Source: Naganishia liquefaciens
Lineage: Eukaryota > Basidiomycota > Tremellomycetes > Filobasidiales > Filobasidiaceae
Assembly: GCA_013423385.1 (NCBI GenBank)
Contig: BLZA01000020.1
Location: 112,051-176,050 of the forward strand
DNA: 64,000 nucleotides
Direction: 5' to 3'
This document shows, one piece after another, positions 11,959 to 22,019 of this stretch. The translations under genes and the position numbers were made by a program. Numbering within the stretch: the first letter of the stretch is position 1; each line of letters begins with the position of its first letter. A model generated the notes under the pieces. The model was given only the letters and a program-made list of their open reading frames with translations. It was not told where the DNA came from and ran no database searches.

Positions 11959-13213
11959 TCACAGCTCGATCTTGACCGCCACAATGGCCTCGGCATGAAA
12001 CCCCGTGACAAATAGCCATCTCTCCCTTGAATGCTCGTCGTCCACGATCACCGCTGTACTCGCACTACGCAAGACGCGTCCGTCGTCTTGGAACAAGATT
12101 CGCGGGGATCCGCCGAGGGGAACATACCAGACGATGGCCGGTTCGAGACCGTTTGGATCACGATTGGTCCGTGGCAGGGTATACGCTCGAGCGAGGCCCG
12201 CGAGCACATACCCGGCCTCCGAGTCAAACTTTGACGCGTAGTAGGACGGATTGTCGATCGTACTTTCGAGCTGGATCGAGGAATCGATGCCGAGTCCAGC
12301 GTAAGCATCCCAGGAGCACACGTGAAGAACTCCGCCCGCGGCATCGGTCAAAAGAACCTGACCATTAGGACCGTGACCTAGCCCGTTGCAGTTGTGCAGG
12401 CCGCTTAACGCGATCGTACCGACGACATCACCTTGCTGATAGCCATCCAAGCGGAAACCAAGGCGAACGAGATCCGTTTTAGGGCCCCATCTATGCGAAA
12501 CGACGTCTTCTAGCATTCTCATCGCGCCGGATCGATACTTGTGATCATTGGTCACGAGTATCTCGCCCGGAGAGATGGAGTAGAGGTCGTTTGGAGTGCG
12601 GACCAGCGGGTGGTAGACTGACCTTATGTATCGAGCCGTGCCGCTTCCGAGGGCATGTCGAAAGACTTCGATCTGCGAGCGAGCCCGATCCGCCGGCTTT
12701 CCAGAGGTCGGCACGGGGTCGAGGGGGCAATGGTTGATGGTGTGTATGTAAATGCTGAATGGGTCGTAAGGATCATCGACGATATCGATTCCCTGCGTCA
12801 CAAAAGCGCCCGTGAATCCCTCGAGTGCCAGTTGCCGGGCTGTAAACGTCTGAAAGGGGATTCAGATCAGCTCCCGACCACTCACGTTGTCTACCGACCT
12901 TTGGATTCACGACCACCAGTTCTCCCCTTCCGACGCCGGTCGGCACCCTCTCGGGATCCTCAAAATGCGCCGCCGGGGGATACCAATGGAAACGCGGCGA
13001 CTGCGGACCGTCACAGGCGGCAAACAAGAGACCCGAACGAGGATGGTAATGCATATCTTCGGCATGCCTCGTGCCGGGAATGGTGATCACGCGGCCATCA
13101 CACCCGTGCACATTGCCGGTGCCGGCTGATCGAGGCAAGAGACCCAAGACGCGCAACTGGTGCAGCATGGCCGTGGCGTGGGGTGCGTGGGCGAGCCGAG
13201 TGGCGATGACCAC
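11959..13213 (-). CDS. Paraoxonase/arylesterase-like six-bladed propeller enzyme
   Basis: Member of the calcium-dependent phosphotriesterase superfamily (paraoxonase, SMP-30, strictosidine synthase fold), usually a lactonase or esterase. Two exons are readable: 13213-12899 and 12849-11959, joined in phase 0 within NPK|TFTARQLALEGF, giving about 400 aa. Visible family motifs are RHAEDMHYHP (metal-binding region), GIDIVDDP, INHCP, the RTPNDLYSISPGEILVTND block that carries conserved Ca ligands in paraoxonases, and LHNCNGLGHGPNG. The open frame starts at a GTG (13213); the first ATG is at 13168. Fungal relatives often begin with a membrane helix, and a hydrophobic stretch (VVIAWAVMGMAALFPV) lies upstream on the same strand near 13.39-13.44 kb, so a missing first exon is likely. 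The substrate cannot be predicted. Confidence 0.8.
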
Positions 13214-13487
13214 CCGCGGGAGACTGTGCTTTCATTCGCCACCGAGGGACCCTTCGCCAGGTGATCTCATCTTCTCGCGCCCACCCGTCAGCTGTTCTCC
13301 CTCCCTATGGCGTTCGGCAAACTTCGGCCCGAATCTGTCCCCTGCGACCGACTGTCCTCTCTGCGCCTGGCGCGACTCTCGACCGGAAAGAGAGCTGCCA
13401 TACCCATGACGGCCCATGCAATTACAACGTGAAGACAATCTATATGACCAGTGAGGGGTGAGTTGTACATATGGATCGCGCTCCCCT

Positions 13488-16413
13488 CTACTTGGAGAGC
13501 TGCTTTTTGCGGTAGGCCTCGACCATGTCCTTTTGGATGTTGGGCATGACGGGTGCGTGGGTCTAGAGAGCCAAAATTAGTCTTCGTTTGACGAGAAGGC
13601 GACAAACAGGAGAACTGACCTTGTACTCCATCGAGAACTCGCCCTTGCCCTGGGTCATGCCTCGCAGCTGACTGGAATAGCCAAACATGTCATTCAACGC
13701 GACTTCGGCCGTCAGCGTGAATTCATCGTCTCGAACTTCAGTGTCAATGATCGTTCCCTTGCGCTGGTTGAGCGCGCCAATGACGCTTCCTGTAGAAAGA
13801 GTCAGCAAACAATCCACGCTAGACCCTAAACCAACACTTACCCTGGAATTCTATCGGCGCGACCACCTCGACCGACATGACGGGCTCCAAAATAACAGGC
13901 CGGGCCTTGTTGAACGCCTCCTTGAACGCACCCAACGCAGCCAGTCGGAAAGCCAGTTCCGACGAATCTTGCACGTGCGCTCCACCGTCTTCGAGGACGA
14001 ATCGACAACCGTTGATGGGATGGCCGGTAAGCATGCCACGGTCGAGGGCTTCCACGAATCCCTGTCACGAGAGCTTCAGCGCGAGATCCTTCTTCGTCTC
14101 CCCCGACGTTGACTCACCTTTTCGATGGCGGGAATGTACTGCGTCGGAATGTTTCCACCGACCACCCTGTTCTCGAACGCGGTATCCTTGCCCGTATCCG
14201 GGTCCATCTCCATCGGCTCGAGGTATCCCTTGACTTTACCAAACTGACCCGCACCACCACTCTGCTTCTTGTGCACATAGTCGAAAGTGCTCGAGCTCGT
14301 AATCGTCTCTCGGAAGGCAACTCGAGGTTTACCCGTGACGCAGCTGACATTGTACTCTCGCTTCATTCGCTCGACATAGATATCCAAATGCAATTCGCCC
14401 ATTCCCGAGATGATGGTCTCTTGCGATTCGGCATCGACATGCACACGGAACGTCGGGTCCTCCTTCTGGAATCGGTTGAGTGCTCGCGAAAAGTTGGGGG
14501 TCTCGTTGCCCTCGGGTCGGATAGAAAGGGAAATGACGGGTTCCGGAACGAACATGGAGTTCTATATACGTCGCGTGTAAGAGAAATGCAAGGCCTAGGA
14601 GGCGGGAAGACCGACTCACCATCGAGAAAGTACTCGTTCCGTCCGTAAAGGTGTCTCCAGAAGAGCATTCGACACCAAACATGGCGCAAATTTCTCCAGG
14701 ACCAATCGAGTCGACATCCTGGATGACCATCAATAGTGTCCCTCGGGAAAGAAAACGCACACACTCACCTCCATCTCATCACTGTGCATCCTCACCAGCC
14801 TGGGCACCTTGACCTTCTTGCCCGTCCTCGCATTGTAGATCAAACCTCCTCGCTTCAACGTTCCCTGGTAGATCCGCATGTAGGTCAACTGACCGTACCT
14901 GCCTTCTTCCAGCTTGAAGGCAAGACCGACAAGCGGTGCCTGCGCAGCCGGAACCAAGGGCACGGGTGGCGCGGAAGCGGGCAAAGAGGTGTCCAGAGCC
15001 TCGGCGGGGGCCTCGGCCGGGTTCGGCAGGTACGCGCAAACACCGTCCAGCAGCGGTTGCACACCCGTGTTCTTGAAGGCGGAACCCATAAAGACGGGCG
15101 TAAACTTCAAGCCGACCGTGGCGCGTCGCATGGCGGAGGCAATGTCGTAGGTCGTGTAGGGCTGTTCGTTGAGGAAGAGGTCACAGAATGTGTCGTCGCC
15201 CTCTGCGAGGGCCTCGATCATTTCCGCTCGCTTCTCTTCGACGAGGTCGCGCAATTCCGCAGGAATCTCGTCAGACTCGACGACATCAACACTGCTCAAG
15301 GTCAGCAAGAACAGCAACCTCTTCCGCTCGACGACTTACCCCTTGACACCTTCATTGTATACCGCCTTCATCCTGACGAGATCAACGACACCCCGGAAGT
15401 CGGCCTCGGATCCGATGGGGACCTGCACAGCGGCCGCATTCATCTTGAGCTTGCCGCGCAGCTGACCGACCACGCGGAACGGGTTGGATCCGGCTCGGTC
15501 CATCTTGTTGATAAAGGCAAGTCGAGGAACATTGTATCGCTTCATTTGTCGATCGACAGTAATGGTTTGCGACTGGAGGAAGGATGATTAGCAGAAGTCC
15601 GATTATGCGGCCTGGAATCATTCGAGCTGGTGTGCGGAGAGCAGTGACGGATTGGAGACGGCAAGATACCTCGAGTTTCAACAATCTCCTCCTGACCCGT
15701 TCGACCAGCTCGAAAAATCAGCAATCACTCACCTGCACACCGCTGACGGCACACAACACCAAAACCGCACCATCCAGCACCCGCAACGCTCTCTCAACCT
15801 CGATCGTGAAATCCACGTGGCCCGGCGTATCAATGATATTGATCGCATACCTTCCGCGCTTGCCGGCACTCCACTCCGTTTCATCAATGCCTTCCTCTCC
15901 CGGCGCGACTCCTGCTTCCCAATCCGCAAAGGTGGCGGCACTTTGGATGGTGATTCCCTTTTCACGCTCGAGCTCCATACTGTCCATCTTGGCGCCGACG
16001 GCATCTCGACCTCGAACTTCATGGATATCTCGGATTCGACCCGTGTAGAAGAGAATTCGTTCCGTCAAGGTCGTTTTACCTAGATGCCTCAGTCAGCCAA
16101 TAGCTCATCAGCCCAAATGTCGGCAGATAAAAAACTCACCCGAATCAATATGCGCCGAAACACCGATATTCCGCTGGCGCCTCAACGTCGCCAGATCTTT
16201 TTCCTTCAGCACCGGCAGCACCCTCTCCGGCGCCTCCTCCTCCGCGGCGGCCTCCTTGAGCGCAACGGCACTCGCAAACCTCGGCAAGGCAACCGTCTGT
16301 CGGAAGACGGGCGCGGCGGCGGCGATCCGCACGGCGCAAGGAGCCGCACGTCTGACGAGGGACGCTCGAAGCAGCGGGGTGGCGCGTCTGATGATACGTG
16401 CGGGCGATGACAT
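13488..16413 (-). CDS. MEF1: Mitochondrial elongation factor G 1 (mtEF-G1)
   Basis: Translocase GTPase of mitochondrial protein synthesis. Nine exons: 16413-16140, 16079-15733, 15572-15340, 15291-14769, 14718-14620, 14561-14118, 14061-13842, 13789-13620, 13562-13488; phases close to 794 aa, slightly longer than yeast and human homologues because of the leader. The first 60-80 residues are rich in Arg and Ala with almost no acidic residue, as in a matrix targeting peptide. G1 (AHIDSGKT) is split by intron 1. Then follow the G2 region ([13 protein letters not shown]), G3 (DTPGHVDF) and G4 (NKMDRAG). Domain II, domain III ([16 protein letters not shown]), domain IV ([15 protein letters not shown]) and domain V ([15 protein letters not shown]) follow in order. 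All motifs look intact, so the gene should be functional. The final residues KKQLSK fit the family end. Confidence 0.96.
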
Positions 16414-17423
16414 CGTGCGAGTGGGGCGATGGACGTGGAATCCTCCTACCTGCCGCCTCTAACATTTGCTCACCTTGTGATTGCTCTGTGACCAGCCGAG
16501 GCGAAAGACATTTTTGCGATTTGCTTCCGCGCGCCCCGGGCGATCGGGGGAATGCGGGACGCACATGAAGGGGGAAACGCGGTCGCCAAGGATGTGCGAT
16601 ATTCACTAACACGCGAGGGCTTGACATCCCCGGAGAGTATGTAAATCTCGAGCAAAAGTATAGTCGACGAGATATCACATAGCTTGCCGAGGCGCTCGTG
16701 AAACGGATAACTATGTGACGTGACACACAAACACCCCACATGACTCTGCTCCATCCGTCTGCAACCCCCTCGCCGCCACTCCACTCGATCTCTCGCATCG
16801 CCTTGTCGACAACATGCGGACCTGAGACGGTTGTCCCTCCGCTAGGGTGCGCGTCGTGCCAAAGTTGAATGTCTGCTCCAGATTTCACGACAGGACACCG
16901 GCAGAATGTCGCGCTCATCTCCACCTGCTTGAAAAGTCACGAGTTCTGGAGAGTCCTTCAAGCCGGACTTTGCCTCCACACGAATAGTCAAATAGCTCGA
17001 AAAGTCCCCTTCTGCCCGTGTCGACCGTCGCCAAAGTGAAAGATAAGCCACCATGCGTGATCAGAACGCCCGACGCGACTTGTTCTGAGTGGAATTGAGC
17101 CGCTCAGCGCGATTTTTGTGCGGGTGTCATTCAAGTTGATGCACCGGAATCTGAACGTTATACCCTGTCAGCTGTGGCGTTCAAGCAGAAGCGGGTACAG
17201 TAGTCGGCTGCAGTAGCTGGGTAGAATCCCCACATGGGCATATGCGATTTCTACCACTAGTAAATATTTTGGTGTACAATGAAAGACTAAATCATAACAA
17301 GATCAAGAGAAAGAGGGAGATGGCTAAAGTAGTGTTCTTCATCTGACATCTCCTCCGACTGTGACCAAACCGCCATTCGAAAACTTTCCCTTATGCACTT
17401 CGCAGACCAATAGGCGGCGATCA
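16414..17423. other. Intergenic, upstream of MEF1
   Basis: About 1 kb between the MEF1 start and the stop of the next minus-strand gene. It should contain the MEF1 promoter. Open frames here (for example 259 aa, minus, 16145-16924) overlap MEF1 exon 1 out of frame and show no motifs. Confidence 0.5.
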
Positions 17424-18920
17424 TCACTCCTTCTCCAAGATTTTGGATCCACCGGTCAATTTCCAGTGGGAGGTCTGCCCAAGAACTATACCCTTCTTAA
17501 CTGTGATTTGCGATCCCCCGCTGGCAGTCAACTGGAGCTTGTACACCTGGTTCGCCTTCATTCGCGAGAGATCAAGCTGACTTCCCCCAGAAATCCTAAC
17601 CTCTCCACCGATGATGAGTCCACCTGACCCATTGAATGATATTTGCGATCCTCCCCTCATGGTGATGCCGCCGTTGATAACAGTCGCAGTTGCACAGAAT
17701 TGGCTGCCACCAGACATGACCAGAGAGCCATTGATCTTTGCCGCAAACGTTTTTACCTGACTACCTATGGACAGTGTCACATCTTTGTCGATCAGCGCCT
17801 CCATGATTTCAGCCATGCTGCTTCCCTCTAAGGTTAAGGACTTCTCGATCTGGATATAGTTGGCCTTCAAGTGAGCTACCTCATCCAAGTGGACGTCACC
17901 GTCGACATTGCAACCCTCCGGAATTTCGAGCTTTGAATACCCCTCGACATGAAGTGCCCCTCCGACGACAACGGAGCCTAGAGCTTTGGCGTCGGACTTA
18001 TCGAGAACCTTGACATCTCCCTCGATTTCCAACAGGGCTCTGGTCTTTCCGATTGTTTGCTTCTGATTGTTGAGCTCCCACGACTTCAACGTTCCGTTAC
18101 CAAGGTCGGGAAGCTGCTTTGCTTTAGATGATTGCTGAGCATAGGGTTGAAAGTTGCTGCTGGTGTAACTTCCATCGCCGAAAACTGTGAGCCCGGGGCC
18201 ACAAACTGTGACCCCGGGTCCGAACGAAAACGCCGAAGAGCCAGAACTCTCAGGGTATTGGACAACTCCATTTACAGAAAAGATCGTGGTACCTCCTCCA
18301 GAGAGCTCGCTAATGTACGTAGTTGGATCGAGCCCACCCGAAAAATAATTATTGGTCTGCGACGCAATGAAGACATCTCTGGGTTTCCTATCACTTTTCT
18401 CCGAGAGACTCGTGAACGAAGAACCGTGACTTTCATGTCTAGAGGGGCTTGCTGGAGTTGAGGAATTCTCGTCTTGACGAGGGGGGCTCACCGGAGCAGA
18501 GGGGGTCTTCTCGGTTGTTACAGACGGGCTTTCCGGAGCAGAGAAAGTGTCATCGGATGTTGACGTGCGGCCTGAGGGGCTAGCCGGAGCAGAGGTGGCA
18601 GTCTCGACTGTCGCGTCATCTCCCGTGCTGTACTGTCTTCTACCTTCTTTGCCTGTCTTTTGGCTTGCGAGAGATGCTTCAGAGGAATGCTGAAGGGTAG
18701 TGATCGTTTCTTGTCCGTCTCCCGGTACGTGCACGAGAGCTAGACCATTGCCGCCTTCTACGGAGCATAAGTCCCATCCATCCTCCTCAATTCGACGATC
18801 AGATAGCAATGTCTTTGCGCCAATCATTTCTGGGATTGGATAGAGTGTTGATGAGTGGCGAATCCTCTGTTCTTCGGGGCAAGGGCAAAAGGCAAAATTG
18901 CTATTGCTTATATCTTTCAT
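17424..18920 (-). CDS. Unknown 498-aa protein with Gly-Gly-Ser-Gln-rich repeats
   Basis: I do not recognise this protein. It is a single open frame of 498 codons. Residues about 95-185 are low complexity with four repeats of a Ser-Ala-Pro-x-Ser-Pro type unit (SAPASPSG, SAPESPSV, SAPVSPPR, STPASPSR). The C-terminal half is a series of short alternating hydrophobic strands with recurring turns GGSQ or MSGGSQ (SLVMSGGSQ, ITMRGGSQISF, VRISGGSQLDL, LTASGGSQITV, WKLTGGSK), spaced by roughly 20-25 residues. This pattern suggests a beta-helix or solenoid. No signal peptide or membrane helix is obvious. The first ATG (18920) is followed by a second possible start at the MIGAKTLL segment (about residue 32). 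A lineage-specific structural or surface protein is one possibility. Confidence 0.6.
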   Translation of the reverse strand: MKDISNSNFAFCPCPEEQRIRHSSTLYPIPEMIGAKTLLSDRRIEEDGWDLCSVEGGNGLALVHVPGDGQETITTLQHSSEASLASQKTGKEGRRQYSTGDDATVETATSAPASPSGRTSTSDDTFSAPESPSVTTEKTPSAPVSPPRQDENSSTPASPSRHESHGSSFTSLSEKSDRKPRDVFIASQTNNYFSGGLDPTTYISELSGGGTTIFSVNGVVQYPESSGSSAFSFGPGVTVCGPGLTVFGDGSYTSSNFQPYAQQSSKAKQLPDLGNGTLKSWELNNQKQTIGKTRALLEIEGDVKVLDKSDAKALGSVVVGGALHVEGYSKLEIPEGCNVDGDVHLDEVAHLKANYIQIEKSLTLEGSSMAEIMEALIDKDVTLSIGSQVKTFAAKINGSLVMSGGSQFCATATVINGGITMRGGSQISFNGSGGLIIGGEVRISGGSQLDLSRMKANQVYKLQLTASGGSQITVKKGIVLGQTSHWKLTGGSKILEKE

Positions 18921-19767
18921 TCTATCTTGCGACTTTTCATTATGGCTTTTGGCAAGCTTCCCCTATTCCAGGGGTCTCGCACAAAAGATCATGGGGTGGT
19001 CAAAGGAGGACACTCCTCATGCACCGCCTCCTTGGCCGCGGATCAGCAGTAATGCAAGCGACGCTTCGACCAATTATTCAAGGTGATCAGGAGGCCATAA
19101 GAAAGGACCCTACCTTGACTGAAAAGAGGCCATCGATCCGAGGATCCGATCTCAATCCCTCCAGGCGTCATCTTTGACTCGGAGATGTCTTTTGAGATCG
19201 TTCCACCGCCCTCATATGCTTCTTCAGGGGGATCAGCTCGGCGTCCTTTGTTCAGCGGCAGGAGAAAAAGGCGACATGATGACGATGTAAAGGGCGAATT
19301 AGGCGTGACATAGCGCAATGGCACTGCCTTCTTGATGATCATGACATGTCCGTGCTCTGGACACAGCACGTCGCGGCGTCTACTCCATGGTAGCGTTTGT
19401 GCGAGATCATCAGCTTGCACGAGAACGCCGGGAGGTCTGTATTATGCTCTTCACCAATCAGATTGCGGCTTTGTGCTTTTGTTTGGCAGTCTGAAACCTT
19501 CGAGGGCACGACTGGACTTCTTGAAAACGATAATGAATAGGTTTTACTGACGCTAGTAGCCATGTGAAATGTAGATCCCCTCTGCATCGACGCCACCCAG
19601 AGAACCGTCGCGATGAACCTCGACTCGATCGCGCGTTGCTTCCGGCCGCCGACACTCCGGCCCATCTCGGCCCGAACCCGTCGCCCGGCGATATACGAGC
19701 CCCCTGCATCCATCCATTTCCTTCCTCCCCGTCCTCCCCCCCCCCTTGACCCTCCCCCACCCATACC
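18921..19767. other. Divergent intergenic region
   Basis: Lies between the unknown minus-strand gene and the plus-strand aminotransferase. The final 130 bp before the aminotransferase are C-rich on the plus strand (repeated CCCTCC and CCCC tracts), a common promoter and 5' UTR character in GC-rich fungi. No gene seen. Confidence 0.5.
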
Positions 19768-21542
19768 ATGCCCCGCTTCCCCCTTTCGCGCAACGTCGCA
19801 GCCTCCATCGCACCTCCGTACGTCCATCTCCCCTCCCCCCCCCAACTCCCGCTGATCCCCCGCCCCAGCATCCCCAAAGCACAGGCATGGGCCGCATCCT
19901 ACCGCGCAACCGCCGACAAACCGCTGCTCAACCTCTCCCAGGGCGTGCCCGGTGACCCGCCACACGAGATTCTGCGTGATGCGCTGGTAAAATGTACGGC
20001 GGACCCGAAGAGTGCCGGGTATGGTCCGATTTTGGGCGAGCCCGAATTGAGAAGGGCGGTTGCGCGGGAGATGGCGTACGTTTATCGATTCGATCGACAG
20101 GCGTCCGGTACCAAGGTACTATCAGAGCCGGACGTCGGGGAAGAAGGGACCGATGCGCCTGCGAATGGAGCGAGGGAGGATACCGGTCCGCCGGGATGGG
20201 AGGAAGTGGCGATCACAGCCGGGTGTAATCAGGCATTCTTTGACGTCATGTTGGCGCTGTGCGAGTCGGGCGACAAGGTGATCGTGCCGGTGCCGTGGGT
20301 GCGTCTCTCTCCTCCTCGAACCATTGGATCCCCGGGCAGCTCCGGGTTCGCATGCTAATCCTGCCCCCACGCAGTACTTCAACATGCTCATGACCTTTCA
20401 AATCCTCAACCTCACCCCGCTTCCATTGCCCCTCGCCTCGGACTCCTCCTTCCTTCCCTCCGTCTCGGCCGCCCGCGCGCTCCTCGACTCCCCTCAAGGC
20501 AAAAACACCAAAGCCATCGTCCTCGTCACGCCCAACAACCCGACCGGCGCGACCTATCCGCCCGCGCTAATCGACGAGTTTGCGGATCTAGCGCGGGAAC
20601 GCCAGGTAGCGTTGATCGTCGATGAAACGTATCGGGATTTCCTCCTCCCGGATCGAGACGACGGCGACGGCGACGGCATTCCCGACTCGCCACCCGGCCG
20701 TCCGCACACGCTCTTTGAGAGGCGCGATTGGCGGGACCATGTGATTTCGCTTTCGTCGTTTAGTAAAAGCTACAAGATCCCGGGACACAGGCTCGGCATG
20801 ATTGTTGCCGGACGAGAAGTCCTCCAAGCCGTGACCAAAGTCGCGGACAGCATTCAGGTGCGCTTCATCCCCNNNNNNNNNNCCCCCCCCCCCCCCCCGT
20901 GCCCATCACCACACAGGCTAAACCTCCTTCTACTCGCCACGCAGATATGCGCCCCTCGTCCCCCCCAACTCGCCCTCACAACGACCCTGCCCCTCCTCCG
21001 CGCCGACCTCTCCGCCACCTCTTCGCGTATCCACGCCCGACTCGCCCTCTTTGAATCCCTGATCAGCCGCGTTCGCGGGTGGCGCGTCATCAGCCGCGGT
21101 GGATTCTACGCCTATGTGCAGCATCCCTACCTAGCCGGCCCGTCATCAACAAGCAACAACGCCGCCGATCCCGCACACGCGCCCGAACCCGGCTTACCTG
21201 TCCCCTCGGAACGTGTCGCCGAACTGTTGGCAACCCGCTGCGGCATCTTGACCCTTCCCGGCGCATTCTTCATGCCACTTCGGATCGCGCCCGAATGGCG
21301 TGCACTCGCCGACGCCGGCAGCGCGCTCGTCGAGGATAAATGGATCCGGTGAGTGATATCTTTCCCCTGCCCCCTCGTGTTCGACGTTCCGGGAGGGGAA
21401 AAATCGTGGACTGACTCGATGGAACTTGCCTAGGTTTGCGATTGCGAATGTATCCGATGACGTTGTGCGTGGTGTGCCGGAGCGGCTGGAAATGTTGAAT
21501 GAAATCATGGAGCGCGAGTATGGGTGTCAGGTGGTCGAGTGA
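19768..21542 (+). CDS. PLP-dependent class I/II aminotransferase
   Basis: Fold-type I pyridoxal-phosphate enzyme; the amino donor cannot be assigned. Four exons: 19768-20298, 20375-20857, 20945-21348, 21434-21542; phases close to 508 aa. Conserved elements in order: LLNLSQGVPGDPP near the N-terminus (substrate loop), AGYGPILGEPELRRAVA, ITAGCNQAFF, TPNNPTGATYP (the NNPTG PLP-binding turn), VDETYRDF, and SLSSFSKSYKIPGHRLG with the Schiff-base lysine; then ICAPRPPQ and the C-terminal domain. A loop of about 35 residues after YRFDRQ and an acidic insert (DRDDGDGDGIPD) are longer than usual. The third intron contains a 10-N gap plus a run of 16 C, so its length is unknown, but the coding join is consistent. 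Confidence 0.88.
20873..20882. other. Assembly gap (10 N) in an aminotransferase intron
   Basis: Ten N followed by a run of 16 C. A homopolymer collapse during sequencing is the simplest cause. It lies entirely within an intron. Confidence 0.95.
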
Positions 21543-21848
21543 GATCGAAGGGTAGACAATGATGCAGCGACAGCTTTGGCGTTGTGGATTGCCAGGTGGT
21601 GCCTAGGGTACAATCCAAGGAATCGTTGTATAGGTCTAGACGCAAGCAAACGGAATCACGAAAACTGATACAGAGTGCGGGCACAAGTCCTCTCGGTCAC
21701 ATCTGCGGTGGTATAAATGCGAGGAATTATGTCATCGCTCAACAGATTTGCACACATCGATGGCATGTGTCGGCGTCGCACCGGCATCCACTTGATCCAG
21801 AACGATCCCCCCTAACGCTCGCGGACATCCCGGCCTGTGTATTCGTAT

Positions 21849-21987
21849 CTAAAACCCAGCATCCGCCCAGTTACTTCCCACGCCACGGACATTACCCTTT
21901 CCGTCGCCCTTGCTGGGCACGTCAACCGCCTTGCCCTCGCCCGGTCGTTTCTCGTCCCGACGAATGACCTGCGAGGAAGGGATTAGC

Positions 21988-22019
<32 letters not shown>

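Noticed and set aside
14736-15587. 283-aa plus-strand frame opposite MEF1
   Set aside because: Antisense shadow across MEF1 exons and an intron.
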